The notes beneath the pieces were generated by a model, which ran no database searches, was not told the origin of the DNA, and saw only the letters and a program-made list of their open reading frames with translations. A stretch of DNA of 64,000 nt from Protula sp. h YS-2021 (taxonomy: Eukaryota; Annelida; Polychaeta; Sabellida; Serpulidae), in NCBI GenBank assembly GCA_949752745.1, contig OX457026.1, positions 42,997,239-43,061,238 on the forward strand. The letters run 5' to 3'. Positions 32,578 to 43,913 of the stretch are shown one piece after another. The position numbers and the translations under genes are program-made. How positions within the stretch are numbered: the first letter of the stretch is position 1; each line of letters starts with the position of its first letter.

Positions 32578-33222
32578 GACGTGAAACCGGAGGTGGGTGT
32601 CTTTTGTTTCGACATGAAATATTCTTTTCGTTTTTCCATGTCACGCGAACTTCTATGTTTCGCGAATTTTCTGTCACGCGAAGCGTGCGTCACCTCCTCT
32701 GGGCGTGAACGACAACATTTCTAGAGTATTGAGTGCGTAATTACTTATGGAATCAACCTTGCTCTCCCCTCGCCGTTTCTACCCTGTCGAAACCACAAGG
32801 TGCGGTGAGGAGCCCTGTTCTCTTAACTCGTTACATGCTCCCCCCCATGCTCCCCCCCCCTTTCTCTGGCCTTTTGATTGATATATTTGCCGTACTGCCT
32901 AATTTGGCAAAGGGACAAAAAGGAAAATGTAATTACTTTAGGATTTGGTTAATTTGTGTTCTCATTCTAAACGTTAACAGTTCTGAATAACACAGTCACT
33001 ACATAGTAGTGGAATCCGAGCGGCTGAGCGACTAATGGTCGCGCCGCGAACATTCAAACATGTGAAGCCACACTGATGCATATACAAACAGTCTGTAATG
33101 TACGAGCTCATTGTGAACTAAACTGTCTGTTGATACGAAACGTCCACTTTCACAACTCTTCTAGAATAACATAGTGTATTTACTTTAGGGTTGGCATGAC
33201 ACGACAGTTCGTCTGTACAGAA
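32578..33222 (-). other. DIRS-B 3' non-coding region
   Basis: No coding capacity is visible. TCACGCGAA at 32641 and 32674 and a TTTCGCGAA between them recur beyond the gag end at about 39391 and 39429. A C tract lies near 32838-32870. Confidence 0.5.
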
Positions 33223-33307
33223 TCACTGCGTTGCCGGTGGCTTGGGAGCTTGTTTCGTGCGATTCTTTCCGGTGTGCCGGTTCTTTTCCCCGTTCTTGTT
33301 TGACTTT
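33223..33307 (-). other. Basic open frame after DIRS-B recombinase
   Basis: A pyrimidine-rich TTTTTTGATTCTCGCAG ends at 33308 (minus strand). The following frame, +1 relative to YR, encodes about 27 residues rich in Lys, Asn and Arg (KSNKNGEKNRHTGKNRTK) before a stop. It matches DIRS-A 8552-8651 in position, composition, acceptor and phase. Confidence 0.45.
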
Positions 33308-33343
33308 CTGCGAGAATCAAAAAAGAGAGGGGTTAAGTACATA

Positions 33344-34440
33344 TTAGCTGTCAGACAGAGAAACCTTTCCCTCCGACACGAAGGGTCCCAGTTTGTGTAT
33401 GCCCGTGGAGGAATCAGTGGAAAAGTCCTGTAGGTAATGGGAAATGAATGTATTTGGCGACGTCCATGAGCCCGTTCTTCTAGAGTCGCCCCTTTACAGA
33501 ACGCCAGCGAATTTGCCACATTCGCTGACCTGATGGGCTTTTATGTTAAGGGTTTGCAATGTGTTCGAATCAGAGCCAGACTTTTGGTATGCCATGACAA
33601 TCGTATTCTTGAGGTAGTTTGAGATCGTTTGCTACCCCACATCCCTGGACCGACCTGCTACGTAGGAAATTATCAACCGTTTTTGTTCGGGGTGTCTGTA
33701 CGTGCCCGACGCTTCTAAATAATATCGCAGCGTGCGCACTGGGCAGAGTGCCTTTTCAGCTGTGTCGTATGGCGAGCACACATCATCCAATGCCTCCAGC
33801 GTGATCTCCTTTAAAAAAATGCCCCTGCACCGTTGGTGATTAGATGTGTCTTGCGTAGAAAGCCAGCTCGCGGGACAGTGTGATTCGTCTCCAATTATCT
33901 TGGTAGCGCAGCACCTTATTTTCCAGGGCGTGTATCTCACCTCTTCTCTTGCCCGTTGCCAGCGCTAGAAGAAATGTACATTTTAACGTGATTTCCTGAG
34001 CTGAGAGATCTTTCATTCGTAAGAAAGGTCCTTTTTGCAAGAAATCCAGTACAAGCCGAATATCCCACTGAACGACCGTGCGACCGGTCTCTCTAACTTA
34101 AAGTTTCGTAGTAGCTGGCCGAGATGCTTGTCGTTGCCGGCGTCAAAACCTGAATATTTGCTTAATATGAATGAAATTGCCGAGCGGTAGCCCTCAATTG
34201 TACGTACCGAAAGCCGCCGTTCTTCAAACAAATATACTAAGAAGTCGGCGATCACTGGCGACGTTGCCGCGATTGGATCGAGCTTGCATTGCGAGCAGAA
34301 ATATTCAAACAATTTCCACTAGGAGAGGTATACGGTGGTAGTCGAGTCCGCGTGTATCTTGTCTAGCCGTGTTTGTACCTTCGCGGAAAACCCCAGCGAC
34401 TCCGCTATTGAGTGCCTATGCACCAGAGGTGGAGTTGGAA
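33344..34440 (-). pseudogene. Tyrosine recombinase remnant of DIRS-B
   Basis: The order follows DIRS-A: SLGFSAKVQTRLDKIHADS, core-binding TIEGYRSAISFILSKY, ATGKRRGEIHALENKV with the first catalytic Arg, a degraded HQV-R region, and WTSPNTFISHYLQDFS with the Trp and nucleophilic Tyr, ending near KLGPFV. A TAG at 34319-34321 stands where DIRS-A has a Gln (CAG) before the Trp, so a single C-to-T change explains it. At least three further frame changes fall between 34060 and 33480, including one within the HxxR motif. The copy should not make a working recombinase unless some breaks are sequence errors. Boundaries are approximate. Confidence 0.85.
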
Positions 34441-35504
34441 AAGATGTGGGTTGGGGTGATGGTACTCCCAATGGGGCTGTCTTAACATTCCTCGACGCGT
34501 TGGCAGCGCGAGTTGCTTGATTCGTGGGCACTGCAGTAGCAGGGGGAACCACTGTTTCTCTGGTAGCAGAGGTGCCACTAATAGGAGACGCCGAGGTAAC
34601 TGACGTCGTATCTTTTGGAGTGTGGGCAGGAGTAGAGACGTTGGGGGGAATGCATACAGAATCTCGTCCGGCCACTCTCGTTGCAGCGCATCTACTGCTG
34701 TCGCTTGTTCGCCCGGGCAGGGGGATGCGTAGCGCGGGAGTTGGGCTGTGAGGCTGTTCGCAAATAGATCCAGCTGTGGGGGCCCCCACGGTGACTGTAT
34801 CCACCAGAATGTCTGTCGACCTAGTGTCCATTCTGTCGCTACCACTGTCCACCTGCGAGAAGCCAGATCTGCCACTACATTGAACAGGCCTCGAATATGT
34901 TGGGGCACAATCTGAAACTGTTGTTGAGCGAACAGTAGTATGTCTCTGGTCAGTGACATTAATTCGCGACAGCGTGTGCCTCCTTGGCGTTTCAGGTATG
35001 CCACGGTTTTCGTGTTGTCTATCAAAAATAGCACTGTCTGTTTGCGTAGCTGTCGATGAAGCAGTAAGCAGGCATGCTTGACAGCCCACATCTCTGACGT
35101 TTATGTGTGCTTCGCGGAGGTCTTCCCCCCACAGACCTGACCATGTCTGACCTTTGAAGAACACCCCCACCCTGTCGTCGACGCGTCTGTTTGTACTTGG
35201 CAATCGATGGGTGGCGTGGAGAACAGTTAGTTAGTTAGTTAGTTATTTGATTGGTTTAACGACACCGCCAACCTGTTGCAGGTCATATTGTGTCATTCCT
35301 GGTAATGGAGAACGGTACTCCGGTCAGCAGATTGCGTGAGTCGCTCCACCATGTGAGGTCTGCCCTTGCTCCTTCTGTCAGGTGGTCCTTTCGCCCGGCC
35401 CTGGAACAATGCTCGGCGAACGAGAGCTTGAAATTCCCTGAAATGAAGACGTCCCAGAGTCACAGTCTTTTCCGTGGCGGTGATTAGTCCCAGCAAGGTT
35501 TCGA
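34405..35504 (-). pseudogene. RT connection, RNase H and methyltransferase-like remnant of DIRS-B
   Basis: ITATEKTVTLGRLHF at about 35496 continues the RT in a new frame after the break near 35500. RNase H follows with QTDAS at about 35190, the FLIDNTK carboxylate and NVVADLASR. Then comes the methyltransferase-like stretch with DLFANS, ATAVDALQ, YAFPP, LLVAPL and PLLLQ, ending in a stop at 34405. The last 228 codons (35091-34405) form one open frame. An 82-bp insertion (35225-35306) and two more frame changes interrupt the RNase H N-terminus. Confidence 0.85.
35225..35306. mobile_element. 82-bp SINE-like insertion with 7-bp target duplication
   Basis: The inserted piece starts with (AGTT)n and contains GGTTTAACGACACCGCC. 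GGAGAAC occurs directly on both sides (35218-35224 and 35307-35313). Conceptual removal of the insert and one GGAGAAC rejoins the RNase H frame at a position collinear with DIRS-A, which supports true insertion. The AGTT tail resembles the (AACT)n tract at 31263 in reverse complement. Confidence 0.8.
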
Positions 35505-37930
35505 GTCTCTCTAGAGAGGGTTGCGTATGACTTGAGTACTGTCTGAATTTGCCCCGCCAGTTTTTGTATACGATTTTCGGTTGGAAAGCATGTTTCTTGC
35601 CGGAAGTCGAATACCTCGCCTAGAAATGTGATTGTCTGTGTGGGTTGAAGTTCTGACTTGGCGAGGTTTACTTGTAACCCTACTTCTAGGCATTGTCTGA
35701 CAGCGGCTTGTGTGTGCTGTGCGACCAGTTCCCTGGACAGTGCAGCGATCAGCCAGTCGTCGATGTACTGGAAAAGCAGAATAGACCTCTCCCGGCCCCA
35801 ATTCTTCAGTACGGTCATAACTACTGTAAATACCCATGGTGCTGGGGCTAAACCGAATGGCAGAGCAAGGAACCTGTAGTTTCTCCCTGCGACGCTGAAG
35901 CATAGAAATCTCCAGCCGTTGCGGTGCATGGGTATGTGAAAATACGCGTCTGTGAGATCGATCGACGTTGCCCACATACCTTGATGTAACGCCTCGCGAA
36001 TGACTTGGTTGATGTCCATTCGGAAAGTCGGTACGAGCAGAAATTGATTTAGTACTGACAGGTCTATGATCAACCTCCAGCTCCCTGTTTTCTTCGGTCG
36101 TAGGAAAACTCGGCTGTAGAAACCCGGCTCTGCATTCGACACTTCTGCAATAGCCCCTTTGCCCAGCAGTTCCTGAATCATGGTAGTCAAAGCAATATCT
36201 TTTTCGCTCCCGGGCGGGTACGTACAGGGAGGAGGTAGAGGTGTGAGAGGCGGGCAAATAGTCATCCCTTTGTTTGAGCGTCGAAAAGGGAGGCGGTATC
36301 CGTTACGAAGCCATTTTACCACTCGTTTTGGGGCCCCCATGGTCTTCCATCTCTCCCAAAAATACCTCAGTCTTCCCCCAGCGGGCCAGGTGTCTCTGCA
36401 AGTTATGGGCGGAGCGGGCGCGGAATGAGAGAAAGTGATATCGCCTTGCGAGTGATCGTTTAGATGACCGCTCGTAGTGCGATGTGTACAGTAATTGCTA
36501 CCTGCTCTGGCTGGCGCCGCGCGGCTTGGTCGTCTGCTCTTGATGTGGCTTCTTTGCCTGTGACCGTTGCCGTTTTCCTTGTAGTGCCGCCCTTTTGCTC
36601 TGCTTGCTCCCTGCCGTGGGCTTCCCTTTCTGTTGCCGGATGGCTTGTTGCATGAACTTATCCTTGAGGGAATCCTTAACTCACTTGTCAGGCGAGCGAT
36701 TGCATCCGGTGGGAACAGCTCCGTTTGCCCCGCGACGGGTTTGCCTTGCAGTGACGCAGCATCTTCCACTGGCAGAAGAGAGTGGTAAAGAAGTGCATCT
36801 CTACGTAACCCGACCATGCCCACCACGGCTTCGCTTTGCAGTTGAGCGATGTTGCACGAGGCTCTTGCAATCGAGTGAATAAGATTCTCTACCGCTTGGG
36901 CGTCGTCTGCAGGCACTGTTTGCATGACTATGTCTCGTAATGCCACCAGCGCGAAATCCTGGAAGGACATGATGTTTAGCGAGCGGCGAGCCCATTCCTC
37001 AAACTTCCTGGCATCTGCATTCACTAAAGGTACATCTGTCTCAGTGTGACCCCGTTGAATCCACGGTAGGCGTTGCTTCAGCGCTTGTAGTGCTGTCATG
37101 GGGAGGAAGTGGTCATGCGTGACATACGGTGCAGTCTTCACGTCCAGCAGTCTGCATGTGGAGACCCTGTGGTACGCGTGGTTTCGTTCCGCATGATCCT
37201 CTGTCTTCGAGTTGAAAATCTGCTTGATGCATTCTGCCGTAGGCAGTGCTACTCGAGCAGGGCGAGGTTCGATCTCTCTTTGCGACGCGAACCGGAGGTG
37301 GCGTCGTGTGATTCCAGTTTCCAGCGGTTGTAGTTCCCCGCTACTCTTATCGTGCGCGACTATCATGCGTAGCAAATCGGTGAACTGTGTGTCTGTAGGC
37401 TCCGTTGACGGCGTGGAGTCGTCGTCGTTGTTGCGGGATTCTGGCTCCATGTCTGATTCGACGTAATGTGGCGGTGAGGGTGTGCGTACTCGTCGACGTG
37501 CCGCAGAGTCATGTGGTGTGAGAGACTGAGCCTTAGCAGGTGAACGGGCCATGTCCAGATAACGTACTGCCGAAAATAACGACGCCATGGCTCGGCGTGA
37601 TGGCAGTCGAGGAATTCTGTATGTACCCCAGTCGCCCTCGTGTGAGGTGGACGTGTGCATCTGTTGATCAGGCGAGTCTTCAATGCAAGATGCATCCTGA
37701 TCAGGGTCATAATCACTGTCACTGTCACTGCCGCTGTCATCTTCCGACGTGTAAACCTCTATGACAGGGCGGTGGGAATCTTTCGGTCGACAGTCTTGTT
37801 CGGTTGCGGCCGGGGGGTGTAGTTCTGACGCGGTTCCTTCTCCCCCTTTTTCAATCGGCTGTGTACCGGTAGCATTGTCAACACTAGATTGCTTTGCCTT
37901 GACCGGAGCTGCCTTATCGTTGTCGGGCAC
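35505..37930 (-). pseudogene. Gag C-terminal part fused in frame to reverse transcriptase (DIRS-B)
   Basis: One long open frame. An acidic serine-rich stretch comes first (EDDSGSDSDSDYDPDQD). The conserved Gag block LNIMSFQDFAL ... LRRDALLYHS then matches DIRS-A, followed by a basic, Lys/Arg-rich linker. Without any frame change it continues into GGRLRYFWERW and the RT: WRLIIDLSVLN, TSIDLTDAYFHIPM, LPFGLAPAPWV and catalytic YIDDW near 35767. A frame break near 35500 ends the RT frame. The open frame starts at a GTG just downstream of an in-frame TGA, so it is cut off from the Gag N-terminus. Unlike DIRS-A, Gag and RT share one frame here. Confidence 0.87.
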
Positions 37931-38887
37931 AGCGTGTGTTCAATAATTCCCTTCCTGTCCGCCGACAGTGTAGACTCGCGGTGTGAAAGCGAGGGTGTTC
38001 GCTCGGCAGTGCTCTGGGTGGTGCCACGTGTCCGTCTGTCTTTACGTCTGCGGCTACTCTCACGTCTGGCTCTAGGTGTGCTCTGCGTTTCTTTCGCATC
38101 GCGTGCCTTGAGTGTTTCCTTTTCCAACTTTTCTAGGGCAGACAGCGGTGCCTCGGTGGGGGAAACCTATTTCGAAGACTCTACTAGCGTTACCTTAGGC
38201 GATTCAGCCCGTGATTGAGCAACGGTATGGCCGGGGGGGGCCCTTGTTGCCTTTCTTGCGTCTCCTATCTTGGCTTGGCTCCCTTGCGTTCGCCTCGCGT
38301 GGTGTGCCATCCATTCCTGCTGTATAAATAACCTTTGTACTATCCATAATGGCCTGTACAGCCGGTTGTTGGAGTAACGTCGTAAACACACTCCAGTTTC
38401 TGAGCAATTCACTGGGTGGCAACGCCGTAGCGGTGGAGAGTGACATCGGCGTACTGGGCGGAGCGAAAAAAGTAGCCGTGGTTGGAGCTGGGTCTTGCTG
38501 AGTGAGACCTTGCAGGGATTCAACGCTGGCTAATGGAATCACGTTACAGTCCATCATGGTTGTGGTTGACAGAGGAATTGCAGTCTCTTCAATTATGCCC
38601 AACTCGTCTGCCCGAAGGGCCAGCTCAGGATTCGATCCTGTACTAACAGCTGAATCTGTCCCACGTGCGCTGTGCCTGCCTGCATTGTGTTTCCGTATTT
38701 GTAATAAAGCGTGCCATTGCCCTGGTGTAAGTCCATTGCATTCGTCGCATGTATGTTCCGGCGTACACTGCGACAGGCCTTCTGTAGCACGTTCACGACA
38801 CTTGGGGCAGGAGCTGTGTGGGTCGAGGTGTGACATACGGTGCCCACAGACTGGCCCCACATAATATGACTTCTTCCCCGACTGCGA
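37931..38887 (-). pseudogene. Gag N-terminal part of DIRS-B, frame-broken
   Basis: After a splice-acceptor-like TTGATTTTCAG ending at 38888, the frame encodes a Cys-rich start (DPHSSCPKC, then C-x4-CDEC) followed by LTPGQWHALLQIR, collinear with the DIRS-A Gag N-terminus. The nearest ATG is at 38836, although the first Cys lies upstream of it, so the start may be in another exon. A C tract (G8 on the plus strand near 38233) coincides with a frame break, and a further change is needed to reach the frame starting at 37930. An Arg/Lys/Ser-rich stretch sits between. Confidence 0.75.
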
Positions 38888-40433
38888 CCTGAAAATCAAG
38901 CAAATGTCGTTCCAGGTGAGTTCCAGCTCGTAAGTGTAACAGCTTCATCATTAACGAACTCGTTGTCAAGCAACACCTGTTTGTTATGACGAATAAAGCT
39001 GGCTGCTTGCAGTATTCAAACTCGTTTGCGGTGCTTCTTGCGTTTGTTTAGTTTTTTTTTTTCAAACTAACCATTTCTAGCTCCACATCTCTTAATGCTA
39101 CCTAATATTTACGCCAACTGCCCGTGGCAAGCGTTAACCTGTAGCTACACTGATCTTTCGTTATGACGAGACTCCACTGTCGCGCGAGTCTCAGTTGTCA
39201 TTACAAAAAACCACATACTGCAACGAGTGATCTTCCGACAAATGTATTCACTTTAACCTCGTATCTAGCCATCTGTGAAATACCAATTAAACGGAAGCAT
39301 TCTTTTTTACTGTAGTTTAATAACCCATTACTCAGAACTCACAGTAAATTCAGCCGTACACGCACTTATCTCGCACGACAGAAACTTCTTGTCACGCGAA
39401 CCTGCTGTCGTGACAGAGAGGTCGCTGTCTCGCGAAGTTTGGAGTGGAAGTCCTCGTAGTTAAACTGCTAATTCCTAGCTTGCACGAGGTCGTACTCGGA
39501 GTGGGGTGAAATATGTATTAGATGGGACTAAAAGACAACTAAATTCCCGCTTAGTCCTGCTCAAACCCCTTTACATTCGCGGTGCGAGTGCAAAATAACT
39601 TTGCTGTCGTACGGCGTGTGAGTTGTTGTCAAAACAACAAGTCACGTGACGTCGTACAAACAATGGGGAAAACCCGCGATGCACTCTTGAAGGATTTCCC
39701 GAGAAGAAACAACCAAAGCCTGCCCTGCGGAGCTCGAAACGCCGTGGACAAGGGAAGGGGGGGGGGGGGGTACGCAGCCCTGTTCTGCCAGGCAGTAAGC
39801 AACTCATCCATGCAAACTAAGCCTGTAGGGCTTGGAAAAACACATTTTTTCTCGCCGCGGTTAATGGTTGCGTGACAGCTATCGTGACCTAGATAATGTC
39901 AGGCACCGAAAGCCGCCCCAAACTGCAAAGAAATTGCGATTTGGGTAAAGATCCTATGGTGGGCAGCGAGGCCGAAGTGTGAAGAACGCTCTGGCGTCGC
40001 TGACTGTTCCACCTGAAGGTAAGGGGGTGAGGAAAAAGACATCGAACGCGGCCCCGCCAAAATGGCGTGTTGCTGTCAGACAGCTGCGAACAAAAAACCT
40101 TTCCCAGACTCTCCCAAACCTCGGATCACACGACTAAACGCTGCTAAGCAACGTTAGTCGAACCTAGCAAAGATCCATTGGCAGAAAGTAGCTCCGAGCG
40201 AGACGATAGCCCCGAATGAGCAAACACTGGATCTGGTAGGCTCCGAAGCACAAAGTGCCGAATTGTGCAACAACTAAGGCAAGAAACCTAGGTTCCTGGC
40301 CACCAAACGAAGCAGAAACTTACATTTGTGAAGTATGTTGCACAATCCAGAAAGAATATCCGAAAATCTCGTGTAAAAACGAAAAAAGATATCCTAAATC
40401 GAAAGTGCTTCTGAATTTTTGCGCGCAAAAATA
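38888..40433 (-). other. DIRS-B leader region
   Basis: No coding potential is recognised. GTCACGCGAA (39391), GTCTCGCGAA (39429) and GTCGCGCGAG (39179) recur, and CACGTGACGTC lies at about 39644. A G tract is at 39758-39769. Promoter elements may be here or in the right ITR. Confidence 0.45.
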
Positions 40434-40611
40434 AATGTGACGTCACCTCCTTTGTGGCAGTTTGACCTAATCTCGTTAGAAGGAGAAATAAACAAAAAAA
40501 AAACACGTGGTAGTGTTTGCATTGTTTTATTTGCGCGCTGAAGTACTCATGGACTTCATTTATCAAATTGGCAGCATTGCTGGGTTAAAGTAGCTCCAAA
40601 ATACATTGAAA
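40434..40611 (-). repeat. DIRS-B ITR at the right (5') end
   Basis: TGTGACGTCACCTCCTTTGT at 40437 and the next 140 bp invert the left ITR. The outer part ending CATTGAAA at 40611 is complementary to the second half of the ICR. Confidence 0.9.
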
Positions 40612-41404
40612 TGTTCCTTTAGCCACAGTAACATTGTTTCCTAAGTGTAATTCAAAATTTTAAAATTCTCATAATATATGTAAAGGCGTTTTGTTTATGG
40701 CGTTATAATCAAGAAACTCCGTAAAGTTCTCAAGCTAGAACAAAATTGTAATGACTGCTAAGTGATATACTTAAGTTTAGGCAAAGCCCCAATGATTGTT
40801 CTAGGATATACTATGACTTAACTGTAAATTCGTTGACGTGAAATAATACGTATACTGAATGTTATTTGAGATATTTATGCTTAATTGTCATTTCTTCGAC
40901 TTTTTAAATATTTGTAAATATTTTAAACAGGTGCAGGTATCGGCACGCGAAATGCTTCTTGCACATCCACAAATGGTGGGGAACATCTTAGCATTCGCAG
41001 AGCAGCTGTATTAGCCTCCGTGTTTGAGATACAGATTACACAAAATCATGTACGTGAAGTGTCGACAGACAGACGGACAAACCAGAACAATGTAGTCCCC
41101 CGCTTCGCGCTGCGCAACGGCTGGTAACTAATAAAATCATTAGCTATTTGGGTAGACCTGTTTTTTGGCGTTTCGTCACCATATCAATATTAATTAAAGG
41201 ACTGATGCTTTATGTTTAAAAAATAGTCTCTAATTTCTCAATTTGAGCGTTATAAATGTTATAAACTGTTTTTTTCCTCAAATCACATAGCTGAAAGACA
41301 TTATTAGCTGTTAAAGGATAAATATTTAGCTAAATACAAATCTTATAAACTCCTCGGTAAAAATTTTAACGATTTTTGCGAAGTCGTACCAAAAAACCGA
41401 ACCG

Positions 41405-42242
41405 AACTAGAAACTCATTCCGCTAGCGAAATGTCAAACACGTAACAAAAATTAAAACGCAAAAATACTTCCTTAAATGGGTTATTTCTTGAATAATATA
41501 TTGCAAACAACACAGCTTGAATACGTCTTATAAGCCGAGTAGTGTTTGGTTGTTGTTGACTTAAAGTTTTATTGACTGATCAGGCATACGCATTGTTATC
41601 TATTCACGCAGTGAGAGCTCGCACAAAGCTCACTGAGCAAATGTGTATTCTGTGCTGTCGTTAAATGCTACGCATTTATCTGCAAAAATACACTCTTTTC
41701 ACATGGCGTTTTAACAAAGAAAACGAAATCAAAGACGAAAATAAAAAGTGACATGCACATGTTCAGATCAAGTTCTTCATATGGCGTTTTAACAAAGAAA
41801 ACGAAATCAAAGACGAAAATAAAAAGTGACATGCACATGTTCAGATCAAGTTCTTCATATGGCGTTTTAACAAAGAAAACGAAATCAAAGACGAAAATAA
41901 AAAGTGACATGCACATGTTCAGATCAAGTTCTTCATATGGCGTTTTAACAAAGAAAACGAAATCAAAGACGAAAATAAAAAGTGACATGCACATGTTCAG
42001 ATCAAGTTCTTCATATGGCGTTTTAACAAAGAAAACGAAATCAAAGACGAAAATAAAAAGTGACATGCACATGTTCAGATCAAGCTCTTCATAAGTCCCA
42101 AGTTTCATGGTCGTAGGGCGCATAGTGTCAGAGAAGAAGAAGACACAAAAAATCGGAAAAAGTGTCAAGAAGAAAAAAAAGACGAATTTTGCTCGCACAA
42201 ATTCATATAACCCTTGCAAGCCAAAGGCGTGTCAAGTGTTAA
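41405..42242. repeat. Dispersed element copy B, carrying a five-fold 78-bp repeat
   Basis: Homologous to 25545-26071. The length difference is 311 bp, close to four extra 78-bp units. ACCGAACCGA occurs just before it and again about 13 bp after it. This could be a target duplication, but the motif is repetitive within the presumed hAT end. Confidence 0.75.
41703..42092. repeat. Five tandem 78-bp units
   Basis: Units start at 41703, 41781, 41859, 41937 and 42015, each with ATGGCGTTTTAACAAAG, and are almost identical. The unit is 26 codons with no stop on either strand, so open frames of 113 (plus) and 183 (minus) codons arise. They have no recognisable domain and are treated as repeat artefacts. 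Confidence 0.97.
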
Positions 42243-42297
42243 ATAATTCAAGAGTACCGAACCGAGTCGTGGGAATGGCGTACCGTCACACTCCTAA

Positions 42298-43560
42298 CAC
42301 ATATGTAGGATTTCGTGTTTACGCAAAAGGCTGTGCGAATAACCTGTCAGTTAACCATAAACTGAAACAGCAGACGCACACTAACACCTGAACACCTACA
42401 TGTCAAATTCTACAGACAGTAAATTGTTTTTTGTTTGTGTTATTTTATTTACTTACTTATGTATTGATTATCCCTTTTTTAAGTGAATGCCTTCCACCCT
42501 CCAAAGCCTCAGAGCATTTTTATCGTTTCCGATGGTGGGGACTCGAAGCAAAGTGCCGTGTCAACAAACACCGCGGGTCGAGCTTGTATACTGTGGAGCT
42601 AAAACATGGTTTATTGTGAAAACCTTATTTTTTGTTTTCTACACAAGGCCACCCAGAGACTGAGAGGTAGTTTAGAGGCCAAGGTCACCAAGCATGAAAC
42701 TGTTGATCACGTCCTATACAAGAATCAATATGTTGATCACAATAATTCAGGCAATCAATCAGGACTTTGTGAGAGCCTTACTGTGTTCTGTAAGAAACTG
42801 GTAGAACCCAGTGGACTCAACGCCTCAGTGGCTTGACCTGTCAAAAACTGCAGTTATGCGGAAGACTTCACACTGGAAAGTATTGTGCTGAATGGGCAAA
42901 TACGGCATTATATTACATTAAACAAGTACCGGACGTGCCGGACAACCGGGCAAACTATCTCGAGTTAAGCGAGCAGCCAGTGTTTACCAGTAAATTTGTA
43001 AAAGCAAAATTCTACAACAAGTCGAACTGGCATGCACTTCATATGACCATGAATTTTGGCATTTTGACTAAAAAAATTTATGGCGAATACTTGTTTTCTG
43101 ACCGACTTAGAGTGAATTGAGTGCCGCCGTTATATTAATTTATATTTGTAGATTTCACGCACAATGTGACATTTACGAACTGGCAAACATGACATATTGC
43201 AATATAAATACCACGGCAAGTGGGTCAAGCGTTCTTTATCTTTCACGTTTAAATATAACCAAAGCCAAGAAAGACCCACTTCAGCCTGTTTAAATAACAT
43301 CTTAAAAAAACAAGTGTTGTCTGCAAACGCGGTTACCAAAATTGACTGATCGGCTTTTGCTCACTCTTGCTGGCACTTTTGTAAGGGATTTAGTTCACGG
43401 GATCACTCAGCATTCAGTCTGAGGACCGTAGAAAACCGACCCGAAAGTAGGCCACATTTCAGTTTACCTTCTATGCACCCCATTGAACGAGTTGAAAAAT
43501 ATGGTAACTGCTCAGAATTCAGTTCTGCTGTACGTAACAGTTATCTAATGTAGGTACGCT
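42298..43560. other. No recognised gene
   Basis: Several short plus-strand open frames (42606-42836, 42833-43120) lack motifs. No named repeat was identified. Confidence 0.4.
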
Positions 43561-43739
43561 ATTTTCGAGAATTCTTGGTCCATTTAAAAAATAATACGAG
43601 GTTGCACACCTTCAATACACATTCTGAAAAAGCTATACGACAAACACTTTCGGAGATATAGCCCGGATACGAGGGCGCACGAAAGCGGACAGACAGATGG
43701 ACAAGCTGCAACCTATATCCCCTCGTTACACGGGGGATA
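43561..43739. repeat. Element end with GACGG tract and palindrome
   Basis: GCGGACAGACAGATGGAC at about 43685 is followed by TATCCCCTCGT-TAC-ACGGGGGATA (43716-43739). No matching left end was found, so this may be a truncated copy. Confidence 0.55.
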
Positions 43740-43913
43740 ATGAGTTAAAAAACATAAACTAGAATGGCCCGTGCCCACAAAACATCGATATACAGGGATA
43801 TATCGCATACCTTCACTTGGGAACCATTTAATCTGCTATTTTGTTTTAGTTGTTTTTCTTTTTCGTGAACAAAAAACTAGATTGGCCAGTGTTTTTGTTA
43901 AAACAAAAACGGA

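Larger units (their letters stand above)
32182..40611 (-). mobile_element. DIRS-like retrotransposon, decayed copy (DIRS-B)
   Basis: The unit of about 8.43 kb is on the minus strand. It has inverted terminal repeats at 32182-32380 and 40434-40611, and an internal complementary region at 32459-32577, downstream of the recombinase as in DIRS-A. Gag, RT/RNase H and recombinase segments are clearly homologous to DIRS-A but diverged, so the two are different families. Frames are broken at several points in Gag, RNase H and YR. An 82-bp insertion sits in RNase H and a nonsense codon in YR. Some breaks are next to homopolymers and could be assembly errors. Confidence 0.92.
31927..42297. mobile_element. 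Possible hAT-like element shell, interrupted by DIRS-B
   Basis: TTAGAGGTGTTACGGTGCGC at 31927 and the inverse of TTAGGAGTGTGACGGTACGC at 42278-42297 agree at 16 of 20 positions, and they resemble the (T/C)AGGGGTGTAACGG ends of hAT elements. CGGTTCGG-like subterminal words occur inside both ends. The flanking octamers do not match well, so a target duplication is not shown. Outside DIRS-B, about 250 bp remain on the left and 1.7 kb on the right; no transposase is visible. Confidence 0.4.

Noticed and set aside
33540..33620. tRNA-like GTTCGAATC word
   Set aside because: No cloverleaf can be drawn; it is within the decayed recombinase gene.
41058..41125. Further GACGG tract plus CCCCCGC palindrome
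   Set aside because: The hairpin is too degraded (AGTCCCCCGCTTCGCGCTGC against GCAACGGCTGG) to count as a supported element end.
41668..42219. 183-residue hydrophobic repeat protein on the minus strand
   Set aside because: Caused by five 78-bp units without stops; the opposite strand is equally open, and copy A has no such long frame.
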